Shown: piece by piece, positions 31,907-42,798 of the stretch
Layout: every line of letters begins with the position of its first letter
How positions within the stretch are numbered: the first letter of the stretch is position 1
DNA from: Microdochium bolleyi
Lineage: Eukaryota; Ascomycota; Sordariomycetes; Xylariales; Microdochiaceae
Reading direction: 5' to 3'
NCBI GenBank assembly: GCA_001566295.1
Contig: KQ964252.1
Span: 124,001 to 188,000 of the forward strand
DNA: 64,000 nucleotides
Translations under genes and position numbers: made by a program
The notes under the pieces: model-generated
The model's database searches: none
Seen by the model: the letters and a program-made list of their open reading frames with translations, nothing else
Told to the model about the DNA's origin: nothing

Positions 31907-34256
31907 ATGTGGCTCTCCAACGTGGGAAGCACAATCGTCCTCGCTCTCAGCACGGTTCTTCCATTCCATATCTTGCGAGATGATGGTGCTCCCCAGCATG
32001 CTCTGTTCTCCCCTGAGGCATTCCACGGCCTGGGAGGGACGCCTGACTTCACAGCACCGAGCGGCCCAGACCATGGCGACGGCTTTGTCTGCGAGTACCC
32101 CAAGCTCAAGGGCTGGAAGTCATGCTCTACCAAGAACGACCGCTCGTGCTGGCTCAAGGGCCCTAAGGGCGAGAGATATGACATCAACACGGACTATGAG
32201 ACCAAGTTTCCCGAGGGAAAGACGCGGAAGGCAAGCGCCAGCCCGCAGACGAATCACTGAGCAGCGGCTGACACACAATTCAGTACTATCTCGAGGTCGA
32301 CAAAATGACTATCAATGGCGACGGCATCGACAATGTCGAGGGCAAGGTCTTCAATCAGACATACCCGGGCCCATGGATCCAGGCGTGCTAGGGTGACATC
32401 ATCGAGGTGACGGTCAAGAACAAGCTCAAGTACAACGGCACCACGATCCACTGGCACGGCCTACGGCAGCTCAACTCGAATGAGATGGACGGCGTCAACG
32501 GCGTCACGCAGTGCCCCATCGCGCCCAACGACACTTCTACGTACAGGTTCCGGGCCATGCAGTACGGCACGTCGTGGTACCACAGCCACTACTCGCTGCA
32601 GTACGCGGACGGCCTGGCGGGGCCGATCACGATCTACGGGCCGTCCTCGTTTCCGTACGATAGCGGCATCGACCCCATCCTGATGACGGACTGGAATCAC
32701 CGCAGCGCATTCCAGGACTGGCAGCGGCAGCTTACCAATGTCCCGAGCTTCCCCAAGATGAACAGCGCGCTGATGAACGGAATCGGTAAGTTTCGAGGTT
32801 CAATCGAATCCCAAAAGGGCATGCACTGACCTGTTCCAGGCAACTTCGCAGGCAGTTTCCCGCACGAGCGGTTCAACAAGACAGTCGAGGCAGTAAGCTC
32901 ACTGAACTGAACCAAGTCGTTCCGCGCTAACGATGTGACACAATAGGGCAAGAAGTATCTACTTCGCCTGATCAACACCTCGGTCGACACCACCTGGATC
33001 TTCAGCATCGACAACCATAATCTTACCGTGATGTCCTCGGATTTTGTTCCCATCGAGCCCTACAACACGTCTCAAGTCGTGCTTGGCATCGGTACGTCAT
33101 GTTGCTGTCTTACCAAGGACTATCAAGTTGACTGACGTCCCTCCAGGCCAGAGATATCATGTCGTGCTCCACGCAGGGCCGATAGACAATGATACATTCC
33201 CAGCAGACCCCGACAACAACTACTGGATCCGCATGGTGGCAGCGACGGACTGCAAGGGCTTCGAGGACGGCAACGAGCCCGACGAGCGGCAGGGCATTCT
33301 TCGCTATAACAGCTCGAGCACCACAGTGCCCACCACGTTTAGACCCAAGTATTCCGTAGCCTGCCGTGACGAAGACTACAACAACCTGAAGCCTATCCAC
33401 AAATGGAGCATTGACCCCGTCCCTTTATTCAGTGGTCAGTATCTTCTGCCAATACCTCCATATTGACTACCTACTCCAATCACGAGAAGACACAGGAACC
33501 CAGCATGCTGACTTCCGGTACCCAATAGACAACCAAAACGCCGCTGAGCAGTTCGATATCGGCAAGGACTACTACCCCAAGAGACCCGCCGCTGGAAACA
33601 ACTTCACTTGGTGGAGCTTTGGCGACAAGCCGCTGTGGCTCAACTTCTCGGACCCGACAATCCTGAACCTCAACAACAAGACATGGAACCCGGATTACGT
33701 TGTCATCCCCGAGGATCGTGCAAACGCCTGGGTATACCTCGTCATTACCGCGCCGGGCGTGCCCCAAACCAAGTTCAAGGACCGGTCATTCTTCCCCGTT
33801 GCGCACCCGGTTAGTTGCCTCCGCCTTCTGCAAAACGGTCGTCTGTGAAACTCAAGAACACGACTCTGACCTGCCCCCTTCCAGATGCATCTCCACGGCC
33901 ACGACTTCGCGCTCCTCGCCCAGGGCACCAACTCATCTGAACTCCAAAACGCGAAGCTGAAATTCGACAACCCGCCGCGCCGCGACGTCGCGCTGCTGCC
34001 CTCGGGCGGGTACCTCGTCATCGCGTTCAAGGCGGACAACCCGGGCTCCTGGCTATTCCACTGCCACATCGCGTGGCACGCGTCGAGCGGACTGGCGCTG
34101 CAGATCCTGGAGCGCCAGGCGGATCTGCGGGAGATGATGACGGGCAAGAGGCTCGCGGAGACGAGGCGAGTGTGCAAGAAGTGGGATGAGTGGTTTAGCA
34201 ACCCGAAGAACCACTGGGAGGCGGATGCGCCGTTCCAGGATGATGCAGGTATCTGA
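31907..34256 (+). pseudogene. Ascomycete laccase with one in-frame TAG at a conserved Trp
   Basis: Seven exons: 31907-32230, 32284-32785, 32840-32892, 32947-33091, 33147-33434, 33496-33809 and 33885-34256, joining in phase to 665 codons. Intron 1 has a GC donor (AAG|GCAAGC). Signal-like start MWLSNVGSTIVLALS, then the ascomycete block GWKSCSTKNDRSCWLKGP. All copper motifs are intact: TIHWHGLRQ, SWYHSHYSLQ, HPMHLHGHDF (split by the last intron) and WLFHCHIAWHASSGLAL. The C-terminus is DDAGI, the short plug typical of ascomycete laccases. The only lesion is codon 144 at 32389-32391: the family block IQAC-W-GDIIEV reads TAG instead of TGG. Everything downstream looks preserved. This may be a fresh nonsense allele, a sequence error, or an mRNA-editing site. 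Function if intact: copper oxidation of phenols with O2 reduction, extracellular. Confidence 0.88.
32231..32283 (+). other. GC-AG intron in the laccase gene
   Basis: The donor is AAG|GCAAGC and the acceptor ATTCAG|TAC; 53 nt. With this intron removed the frame runs from FPEGKTRK into YYLEVDKM, as expected of the family. No GT donor does the same. Confidence 0.8.
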
Positions 34257-34711
34257 CGAGCGCTTCGGGAGTTACCCCTGGCTTGTAGGGACGTCAAAGA
34301 GGCTTCCACCGACGAGGCCGAAGACTACAGAGTGGCTGTCGTATATCAAGCAATTACTATTACAATGTGTTGGAAAGCTCTCCTGAATCACTTTCCAGTT
34401 CAAGGCAATAGTGTCGGCACAGCCTCATGCTCATGACCCCGTCTCAAGAACAAGTGAGCTTGGCTACGCTTCCCCACTGGGTCAGCGCCCCGCAAATGAT
34501 CCATCGTATGATTGCACTGCCCTGCTTGAGTCGGATCCTGCGTGATGGGAGGCTGCTTATTTGCTTATTTGTTCCCGACTTTCGCATCGTGTCCACGACG
34601 CAGCTCATTCTGCATCAGGCTGTCGAACAGCCAGTGTGCAGAAGTCCTGAAGCATTGGTACATTGATCTTAAAACCACGGCTCTGGCGACGTAGTGGGCT
34701 CAACTGCCAGG
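34257..34711. other. Intergenic region between laccase and hydrolase
   Basis: About 450 bp, 3' flank of the laccase and promoter of the downstream hydrolase. An in-frame ATG at 34694 is an alternative start for the latter. Nothing else is seen. Confidence 0.5.
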
Positions 34712-35855
34712 ATGTCACCATACCCGCCCACGATCGCGCAGGCGAAAGCCAGCCCAGCCTTCCCTGCAGCATTGTGGGATCTGCAACCCTCTCAGTCAGG
34801 CATTCTGGCCGCCGGCGCAAGCAGAAGAAGTCCTGCAAACGTCAGCTGGGAGATCCACGGCGACGGACCGATCAAAGTCATCGTTAGTGACAGACCAGAA
34901 GACCATTCCCCTTCGTCTCTTCCCACGCCTTAACCTCGCCGGGTTACCCTGCTGACTCCCTTGGTGCAAGCTCATCTGCGGGCTCGGCCTCGTCAAGGCC
35001 GACTTGCAGAACCAGACGCTCTTCCTCGGCCACACCCACGGCGATAAGTACTCGCTGCTCCTCGTCGACAACCGCGGCACAGGCGGCTCCGCCGCCGGCA
35101 CGCATTTCCACCGCACCAGCACGTCCGCCATGGCCCACGACATCCTCGAGGTCGCGGACCACATCGGCTGGACGGGACACAGGCAACTGCACGTCGGCGG
35201 CGGGAGCATGGGCGGGATGATCGCGCAGGAGCTCGCGCTCGCGGCACCCACGCGGATCTGCTCGCTGAGCCTGTGGTCCACGACTGCGAGGTACGAGCGG
35301 AGCCCGAGGGCGTCGTGGCTGCAGGGGATCTGGGAGTCGTTGCAGATGGTCCTGCCCAAGCCGCTGGAGGAGGAGATCCGGCATTTCGCGCGGATCGCGT
35401 ACACGCCCGAGTGGCTGGCCGCGCCGGATGATGTTGAGCTCCCCGAGGCTGACACGCCGCGATGTAGCGTGCCACCGGGCGGGATCGGTCGCTTTGAAAA
35501 CAACTATGAGCGGTTTGTGGCTGTCGAGGTGCAGAAGCGTCAGGTCGCAGGGAGTCTGACGTTCTCGGGGTTTGTGATGCACGCTGTAGCAGCAGCCACG
35601 CACCACAAGTCTCCCGAGCAGCTGCGGAAACTGGCGGACGAGGTTGGCAGGGAGCGCATCATGGTTCTGCACGGGGTGCAGGATCAGGCGATGCCGGTGG
35701 AACTGGGCAAGAAGCTGATCGAGGCGATCCGACCGGGGACTTCGTCCATCGTGGACGGGCTGGGACATGCACCGATCCACGAAAGGCCTCGGTGGTTCAA
35801 CGACTTGCTGGCGGAGAGGTTTGAGGCTGGGGAGAAGGACAAGCTGCGCAGTTGA
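34712..35855 (+). CDS. Alpha/beta hydrolase
   Basis: Two exons, 34712-34882 and 34971-35855, with the join KVI|LICGLGLVKADLQ; 351 aa from the ATG at 34712 (the ATG at 34694 would add six residues). The fold signatures are in order: WEIHGDGPIKVILICGLG (oxyanion strand), YSLLLVDNRGTGGS, the nucleophile elbow VGGGSMGGMIAQELAL with Ser, an acid in VLHGVQDQAMPVEL, and the catalytic His in GLGHAPIHERP. This is a generic serine hydrolase; the substrate (ester, lactone or epoxide) cannot be told. No signal peptide, so intracellular. It follows the laccase on the same strand by about 450 bp. Confidence 0.88.
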
Positions 35856-36161
35856 ATGAAGGTGTCATGGTTTGGTACGCGAGACTTGACCTTGCATAAT
35901 TGTTAAAGGTTCTCGCGGTTGACGACAATGGCATACAAATAGATAGGCGTCGTGTATTATGCCTCGGTAACTCACGGTATCTAGGTGGCTGGCCTCATGC
36001 TCACACCCGGACTGGGTGTCAGGGGTCAAGTGACTCACTGGGCTTTTTTTGGTAGACTCACGCCCCAAGCTGCTCCTTACTACGCGCAGTCTTCTGCACA
36101 AAAACATTGCGACGCACCGTCTCCAAGGACATCCCTCCAGCCACCCACAACCCGGCCGATA
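35856..36161. other. Short intergenic region
   Basis: About 300 bp of 3' flank and promoter. The frame of the next gene is open upstream of its ATG but shows no conserved residues. Nothing else is seen. Confidence 0.5.
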
Positions 36162-37199
36162 ATGAGTGCCGTTGGCGACGATGGCAGGATGGCCACGGCC
36201 AGAGGCGACCACAGGGCCGCTCTGTCATTCCTGGATCTCCCACCTGAGATCCGCAACCAGGTCTACACCATCGTCCTCCACCGCAAGCGCGACGTCGAGA
36301 AGCGGCTGGTGCCGGTGCTCTGGCCGGCGCCCGACGACGCTGACACCAAGGAGGACCGGGCCCGGCGCCGCCGCGAGGCCCGGTTGCGCGCCCAGGCCCC
36401 CCCGTGGCGGCACACGGTACTGACGACGCAGCCAGGCCGGCTCGCGTGCACATGCAGGCAGGTCTACCACGAGTTCGCACCTATGGTCTTCGCATCGCAC
36501 ATGATCGTGGTCAGCCCGATAGAGCAAGTGCGGCATCGTCTGCACGTGCCAGCCGTCGTCGGGGGGAGCGGCTCGATCTACAACTCCTGGGCCCCGACGT
36601 ATGCTCTCGACTTCCTGGAGCGCACCACTCTTGCGCCGCCGCGAGACTTGCGCCCGCCGCTGCTCATGTGCACCTCGCTGCAGCTCGCTATAGCCACCCC
36701 AGTCACGCCCGCAACCCAGCGACGCTGGCACCGCGCGCTCGCCTTCCTCGCGGAGCACGGCAGGGCGCTTAGGGAGCTCCGGGTCCGCTTCGATCACGAC
36801 TGGCACCTCTCGCAGTGCCTCATAGGATGCCCGTCACGAGACGAGTTGAGGCTGAGAAACACAGGCGAAGCACGAGTACGGCCGGGCATGGGGGCGAGCG
36901 GCGAGGACGAGAAAGCTGGTCCCCTCCAGCATCCCACACCGGGCTGCTGCGTTGAGCTGGCCGAGGACGTCACCCTCATTGAGATCCTCGGCCGCTTCCG
37001 GGGGCTGGACAGGCTCAAGATCAGGGCCTTCTCTGGCCAGGACTGGTCGGCACTCCTCGAGCAGCATATCGATCCTGGCCTGGCCGTTTACCATGTCGGT
37101 TTCCTGCACCTGGGTAGCCACGTGGAGGGCGTCGGAACTCCGAAGCTCATGCACGCGGACTACAGAAGACCATCGGGACTTGATTCCGGCCGATGTTAG
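36162..37199 (+). CDS. 2EXR (F-box-like) domain protein
   Basis: Single exon, 345 aa from the ATG at 36162 (MSAVGDDGRMATARG). ALSFLDLPPEIRNQVYTIVL is the conserved N-terminal helix of the fungal 2EXR family, an F-box-like element usually followed by a second conserved region; LACTCRQVYHEFAPMVF fits that. The rest is Arg-rich and family-specific. These proteins are numerous in Sordariomycetes and mostly uncharacterised; substrate-adaptor roles are guessed from the F-box likeness only. The frame stays open upstream to 35985, but that part has no recognisable homology, so the internal ATG is preferred. Confidence 0.8.
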   Translation: MSAVGDDGRMATARGDHRAALSFLDLPPEIRNQVYTIVLHRKRDVEKRLVPVLWPAPDDADTKEDRARRRREARLRAQAPPWRHTVLTTQPGRLACTCRQVYHEFAPMVFASHMIVVSPIEQVRHRLHVPAVVGGSGSIYNSWAPTYALDFLERTTLAPPRDLRPPLLMCTSLQLAIATPVTPATQRRWHRALAFLAEHGRALRELRVRFDHDWHLSQCLIGCPSRDELRLRNTGEARVRPGMGASGEDEKAGPLQHPTPGCCVELAEDVTLIEILGRFRGLDRLKIRAFSGQDWSALLEQHIDPGLAVYHVGFLHLGSHVEGVGTPKLMHADYRRPSGLDSGRC

Positions 37200-38130
37200 A
37201 GGAGGACCCTTGCTAGGTTTGAGAAATGAAAAACAGCGAGGGACTATGACTAGTGTCCGCACGGGTACGTGCAAAGGCGAGCAGATATTAAATGCTTTAT
37301 TATGACGTGATTCCAGCCGAACATGATAGCGTAGCGTCCTGCGACATATCCCTTCGAATGATCATCGCGAGACCACTTAGGATCCCAGCATGATCGCGAG
37401 CTACTTTGGAACGTACCAAATGCCCATCTCGCCCGTTTACATGCAGACATGTCATCGATCTAGTACCCCCGCTGACGCCAAACCATGGTCCCCGTCTCTC
37501 ACTGCTGTGCTGTTCTGTCATGGCATGCAGTCCCGCCAGGAGAACAAGATGCCCTGTCATCCAGCCGACCGAGTACACAACGGCCGACGTCGACTGCCGG
37601 CAGTCTGTGGCCCACGTCTGCAAGGGATTACGTGTACAGCGCGCGAACACCGGCTTATCCCCGTGCCAGACGCATAAACCGACCTGCAGATGACATCACA
37701 CAGATCCGCGGGATGATACCCGCCGGGTATCGTCAGCTTAGCAAGCGAAAACAAGAATGTAGTCCGACCACATGTGGCGAGCCAAATACATGCCAATAGT
37801 GCTGAGACTGGCCCCGACAAGTCGAGACCCGTGGCGTACACCTCATTCTAGCATATAGCAATGTATATTCTGTTCTTTGAAGCACCGTCGAGGCAAGCAT
37901 AGATGGTTCACAAATCTCGGAATGAATAGTGCTAGTATTTCTGTGTTATCGTCGAGCAACTTCTTTGTGATTCCGAGTAAAGACAGGCTCTTGCTCGTGA
38001 GAATTTTGTCGGTTGGGTGACAAAAAAGCAAGGAACATAAGACATGCTAAAGAGCGTGTTCCAGTCAATGCGCACGGTGTTTCCGTCTCCTCGTGTTCGC
38101 GTTCCTGGTTGTTCAGACTGATCTCCCCAT
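37200..38130. other. Convergent intergenic region
   Basis: About 930 bp between the 3' ends of the 2EXR gene and THI4. No gene or repeat is supported. Confidence 0.5.
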
Positions 38131-39235
38131 CTAAACGTCATTCTGCTGCTTGCGGAGGTTGAAGACCTTGATGGCTTCCTCGGCAGCCTTGACGCCACTC
38201 AGCACCATAGCACCGAAAGTAGGACCTGTATGGCGCAAATCCCAGGTTATATGTTAGCAAGCATTTCCAGGCAAACAATGCTTGCTGGAGACCAGATGTG
38301 GCCGTCTGTCCTGTGGACTTACCCATGCGGTTCGCGCCATCCACCTCGGAAAGTTCCATGCCACCAACAATGAGACCAGGCACAATCTCACGCGTGCCCT
38401 TGACAATGGCGTCTTCAGCGGTGTTCATGTCGAGGCCTCGCATGCCGCCGAGCTTTTCAATGCGCTGCATGCTGACGAGACGTTTGACGCAGAAGGCGCC
38501 CATGGGACCGTCGTGACCCGTGGTCGAGATGACTACGGGGGCGTTGATGGTGTTGGGATCCATGCAGGATTGATCGTCGTGGTGCATCGAGACGAGAGTC
38601 CAGTTGGTCACCACGCCGGCGATGCGCACCCCTGCTTCCTCCCCAAGCCCCTCCTCACCTGAGCAGCGGCGAGTGATCAGGTCTTCGACGCAGGTCGCGT
38701 TGAAGAGCTTCACGTTGGGCATAGCGAGGACCTTGGACAGCAGCGTCGAGGTGAAGAGCGCAGCATGCTTGACCACGACGTAGTTGCCCTCGTCATCAAA
38801 GGGGACTCCGAGCTCGCGCAGGAAAGCATCGGCGGGCTTGCGCATGACCATGGCGGAGAACAGCTGTCCGCCGAGCCAGGCACCACCGCCTGGGGCGACG
38901 CCGGCCTCGATAATGGTGATGCGGAGATCGGGGCGGCGTGTTGCGAGGGTGTATGCGGTGCTGAGACCGCAGGACCCGGCGCCCACGATGACAATGTCTG
39001 TCTCGGCATGCTCGTCGAGGTCAGAGAAGTAACGACGGGTCATGGCGCGGGAAACCTGGCTCTCGCGGATTGGGGCGAAGCGGAAAGTCTCCCACTTGCC
39101 CTCCATGTCAGCAATGTTGGTGTTGCCACCATCATGCTGGACAGCGAAAGAGGGGCTCTTCGTGATCGCTGAAAGCTTGACAGCTGCAGGAGCAGCGTGC
39201 TTAAAGGTCGGCGAGACAGCAGCGGGAGGTGCCAT
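38131..39235 (-). CDS. THI4: Thiamine thiazole synthase
   Basis: Two exons, 39235-38323 and 38225-38131, joining GANRMG|PTFGAMVLSG to 335 aa. It makes the thiazole half of thiamine from NAD, glycine and a sulfur taken from its own cysteine, so it is a single-turnover suicide enzyme. Seen: the FAD/NAD-binding start DIVIVGAGSCGLSTAYTLA (~80-98), APGGGAWLGGQLFSAMV, and the sulfur-donor Cys224 in MHHDDQSCMDPNTINAP. VISTTGHDGPMGAF and GMELSEVDGANRMGPTFGAM are also diagnostic. The N-terminal 40 residues (Ala/Ser/Lys-rich, few acids) suit mitochondrial import. Expression should be controlled by thiamine through the TPP riboswitch in its 5' leader intron. Confidence 0.97.
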
Positions 39236-39249
39236 TGTGGTTTATTGAC

Positions 39250-39513
39250 CTGCCGAAGTTAGAAAGACTTGAACATGTGAGCATGGGGATTTGGGGTGAG
39301 CATGATCCTTTCGCTGGTATTATCCAGATCAAGTTAAGGCCGTATGATCTCAGCCACGCCCAATGTCATCCAGCTCTCCCCCTTTCCTTCTCCCACGAAC
39401 CGTCCAACTGAGGCAGATAGACCGAGGGGCCTATGAGCTTGGTGGTTCTGAGGGAAGGACGGGGGGGAAACCAGTGACAAGGGGCGGGCACCGGCTCATG
39501 TAATAAACTTTAC
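39250..39513 (-). other. Predicted 5'-UTR intron containing the riboswitch
   Basis: The donor CAG|GTAAAG (39513) lies just upstream of aptamer helix P1, and the acceptor CGGCAG|GTC (39250) lies 14 nt before the THI4 ATG. The arrangement matches other fungal riboswitch introns. Exact splice use is inferred. Confidence 0.65.
39301..39500 (-). promoter_or_regulatory. TPP riboswitch (THI element) upstream of THI4
   Basis: On the minus strand the conserved core reads GGCTGAGATCATACGGCC, then TTGATCTGGATAATACCAGC and GAAAGGATCATG. These are the CUGAGA and GAUAAUACCAGCGA boxes of the thiamine-pyrophosphate aptamer. Pairing supports it: P1 CATGA (39500-39496) with TCATG (ending 39301); P2 GCCG with CGGC; P3 GCC-CGCCC with GGGCG-T-GGC, one bulge. 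Between the P3 arms lies an insert of over 100 nt, as in fungal variants with extended P3. It sits inside a predicted 5'-UTR intron. TPP binding is expected to change 5' splice-site use and lower THI4 output, by analogy with Neurospora and Aspergillus. Confidence 0.93.
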
Positions 39514-41537
39514 CTGATAGGGTCATGATCATTCTGGACAACATCTTGAAAGGCCGCCATTGTGGGCGTCTATTGCTCGAGCCATTTGGGCGAAGTAGTA
39601 CCGTGGCCTATGCGAGTTGGCAGTGTAGAAGTTAGTGCTGTTCGAATTGTTAATCGATGCTGTGTCACAAACTTTGACTTTGAGTCGTATAGAATTTCGG
39701 TGGACGATAAGTGATGGGTTTGCGAGTTTCGTCGGAGGGAGTGATGTGGGTGAGTGGAAGAGCAAGAATTTATTCACACGACGAGCCGATTGATATATGG
39801 AAGTGCCACGTCACCACATTTCTGGCGAGGAGGGGTAAGTGACAAGCGCGAGATAAACCTAGGCACGTACGTAGACGTGATATCATAGGCCAATTGAGGA
39901 TGAGGGGATCAGTAGCTGTAGCATTGTACCGTCGGATACAACCGGCGGATAAAGCCGAGCGAGAGGGGGATTATGAGAAGCCAGGCCCCGGTCACGTCGC
40001 GGGGCAGCGTCGGCGCGGAAGCGAAATTCTAATATGTCTACGGCCCCAGTATTAGGACACGAAAGCGGACGACAAGAAGCTTGTGCGAAAGCTTTTGGGC
40101 TACTCTTAGGACTGCCCTCACTGTACGAGCCTCAACCTCTCGCCACTGAATCGTGTGGCAATCCTTGTTTAGCCAGGACTATTAATGTCGGGGAAAAACT
40201 CGAGACTTGATATTGGCGGAACAGAAATTGTGTCGGCGACGGCCGGAGAACCTCCAGTGTTGTAGGTATTGTTCTTCTGGTCCATCGATGTCGTTCGTTT
40301 CTCATCATGTGATTATGCTTGAGGCAGCCTCGCCGTATCCATGGCGCTTTGCTCAACCATGCGGGCAGCCACGAAAGCATTTGGACCAGCAGGTTTTGGT
40401 AGCGTAGTGGGCTTCCGATTGGTTTGGGACTTCGTGATAGCGCTACAGGGTGAGCCAAGGAAGTCCCTGGTAGACACAACCACACGATCAGATCTCATCG
40501 CGAAAGCGCTTGCGACAGGAATGCGAAATCTCCTTGGCGTGCATGTATACCGGTCACTCAACATGCTGGCCAAACAGCAATGAATTTTCGTCACTCCGCA
40601 GTGCTTTTGACACGGTCCTAGTGACCAAGCTATCGCTGGGTGCCGTAGCCGAGCGCTGTATTTTTATTCAATGACTGCGGGCTGTTGCGGCAGCATCGTA
40701 TCCAGTCCTCACCGCCACTGGGCGACATGATCAGGCGCAGAGGCTTGGTGGGTCCTGCTCTCCTCGACGATGGGCGCACTCGAGATAGTCAGAAGGCAGG
40801 CTCCCCTCGCTAGTCCATATCCCTCGCTTCTCTATTTGGGGCAGTCTGTTGATCTGGGAAAAGCACTGCGGGAAGGAGACCGCCATCTCGTTCACGAAGC
40901 AACAGACCCTAGTCCGTCGAAATCACCTTTAGGTAATACAAAGTCGCCGAAGTATCAACGGAGACGGTCCACTGCGACACGGTGATGGCCTGGAAACAAT
41001 CGATAGGGCAGTCTGACGGTGCGGGACCTAGAGAAAAAAAGCCATTGTTGCCAGCGGGTGAGGGGCAGCAAGAGGGGCGAAAAGAACAATCCGCCCTCTT
41101 TTTCTTTCTTCAACACTCCACCCAGAGCTTAGATTTGGGCCCATGGGGCAAGGGTTCGCCCCCGTCACAGCTGCCCCAGTCCAATCACGAGTCCCTGACA
41201 CATGGAAAACATGACAGCACTACTGGTGGGGCGTGCATGAAGTTCAGGGTCCAGCTTTTTCTCCCATTCGCCGCTTGGAGAGAGTCAGAAGCCAGAAGAA
41301 AAAAAAGTTGAGAGGTGAGGGGTCACTCTGGGTTTTTTTTGTTTACTTTGATAGGAGCTCTCCCCGCTGTGTGGTGGCTATAAGTTTCTGACGGCCGCTA
41401 GCTTTCGTCGTGGCTGCTCGTCATACACCTACCCTCCCATCTACTCTCCTTCCTGCTTTCCGCTTTCTTTCATTCTTCGCAAGATACCCCCATCCTTATT
41501 TCCACAACCACAACCACACATCCCCCAAACCACAACC
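39514..41537. other. Intergenic region between THI4 leader and the NAP gene
   Basis: About 2 kb. It holds the THI4 promoter and the NAP promoter, which ends in a CT/CAACCAC-rich leader just before the ATG. Overlapping frames at 40132-40594 on both strands have no recognisable family and no consistent gene structure. Confidence 0.45.
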
Positions 41538-42542
41538 ATGTCTTCCGACGAGGGAATCGAGATCGACCCCCAGACCATCAAGGAGCTCGAGCTCCTCGAG
41601 GCGGCCCTGTCCGATGTCGACACCGAGATCATCGCCAAGCAGTACCTGATGACCAAGGACATCTTCGCACAGCGCCACAACACCATCTCCAAGATCCCCA
41701 AGTTCTGGGCCGTCGTCTTCAACAACGCCCAGATCGACCTCGAGGCCGCCATCACCCCCGGCGACCGCGAGATCTTCGAGCACGCCCTCACGGGCATCGA
41801 GGTCGTCCGCCCCGAGATCCCCGCCTCCGCTAAGCTCACCGACGCCGGCCTCTCCGGCTACGGCGAGCCCCGCAGCGTCACCCTGCGCTTCCAGTTTAGC
41901 GAGAACCCCTGGTTCAGCGACAGCGTGCTCGAGAAGACGCTGTACTACCGTTACTCCAAGGACGGCGAGGCGGGTCTCGTCTCGGAGCCTATCAAGATCA
42001 ACTGGAAGGCCGGCAAGGACGTCACCGAGGGTCTGACCGACGCGGCCTACGCCTTCTGGCAGGCGCAGAAGAAGTCGGCCAGCCAGAACCTTGACGGCGT
42101 CGTGTCGGGCGACGCCCGCAAGGCCCGCGACGCCGCGGCTAAGAAGCTGCCCGAGTACAAGACAGTTGTGGACACGCTCGAGAACAAGGTCGAGGGTGCC
42201 ATCAGCTTCTTCAACTTCTTCTCGTACCGCGGCCGCTGGACCAGCGCCGCCGAGAGCAAGGAGGCCAAGGCCGAGCTCGACGCCAGGCGCCAAGCCGCCC
42301 TTGCGGGCAAGCCCGTCGCCGACAAGGAGGAGGAGGAGGAGGATGACGACGAGGAGATGCCCGCCGAGGCCGAGGCCGAGACCTTTCCCGCCGGCCACGA
42401 GGTCGCCGTCACCATCGCCGAGGACATCTACCCCGGTGCCATCGACTACTTCATGTCCGAGACGCTCGACAGCGATGACGAGCTCGACGGTCTTGACCTC
42501 GATGATGACAGCGAGGACGATGACGACGTTGAGATGTCGTAA
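41538..42542 (+). CDS. NAP/SET family histone chaperone, Vps75-like
   Basis: Single exon, 334 aa. The N-terminus DPQTIKELELLEAALSDVDT is the long dimerisation helix of NAP-family chaperones, followed by the earmuff domain (IPKFWAVVFNNAQIDLEAAI, SVTLRFQFSENPWFSDSVLE, KTLYYRY, PIKINWKAGKDVTEG, FFNFFSYRG). The C-terminus is strongly acidic (EEEEEDDDEE and DDDSEDDDDVEMS), as expected for binding H2A-H2B or H3-H4. Length and the short earmuff suggest the Vps75/SET branch rather than Nap1, so it may partner Rtt109 in H3 acetylation (family inference). Codons are strongly C/G-ending, consistent with high expression. Convergent with the next gene. Confidence 0.92.
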   Translation: MSSDEGIEIDPQTIKELELLEAALSDVDTEIIAKQYLMTKDIFAQRHNTISKIPKFWAVVFNNAQIDLEAAITPGDREIFEHALTGIEVVRPEIPASAKLTDAGLSGYGEPRSVTLRFQFSENPWFSDSVLEKTLYYRYSKDGEAGLVSEPIKINWKAGKDVTEGLTDAAYAFWQAQKKSASQNLDGVVSGDARKARDAAAKKLPEYKTVVDTLENKVEGAISFFNFFSYRGRWTSAAESKEAKAELDARRQAALAGKPVADKEEEEEDDDEEMPAEAEAETFPAGHEVAVTIAEDIYPGAIDYFMSETLDSDDELDGLDLDDDSEDDDDVEMS

Positions 42543-42798
42543 ACGTCTGGGAAATGGGAATCGGAATGGGAAAAGGAAAGGAAAAGTTTGAAAAGTCTCA
42601 ATTTAGCGTGGAATCTTGGGCCCGGGAAAACGGGGAACATCTAGAGGGATAGACGAATATAATGATTGACCATCAACACGAGCCCAAGTACAGTGCCAAA
42701 CACGCCAGCTGTGATGATCTTCCGCAGCTGCTCGATCCCCAGAGTCCAACGAGGGGTTGAATCGTCCAGTGAGGTCCGAGCCGATGCTCGTAGCACTA

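Noticed and set aside
32345..32391. An intron ending at the laccase TAG (acceptor GTGCTAG)
   Set aside because: It would delete the conserved block VFNQTYPGPWIQAC, so a nonsense codon is the better reading.
40132..40594. Overlapping frames on both strands in the THI4-NAP gap
   Set aside because: No recognised motif, no splice structure and no start context. I could not decide on a strand.
41496..42398. Long minus-strand frame over the NAP gene
   Set aside because: It is a mirror of GC-rich codons. Only the plus strand has the NAP domain and acidic tail.
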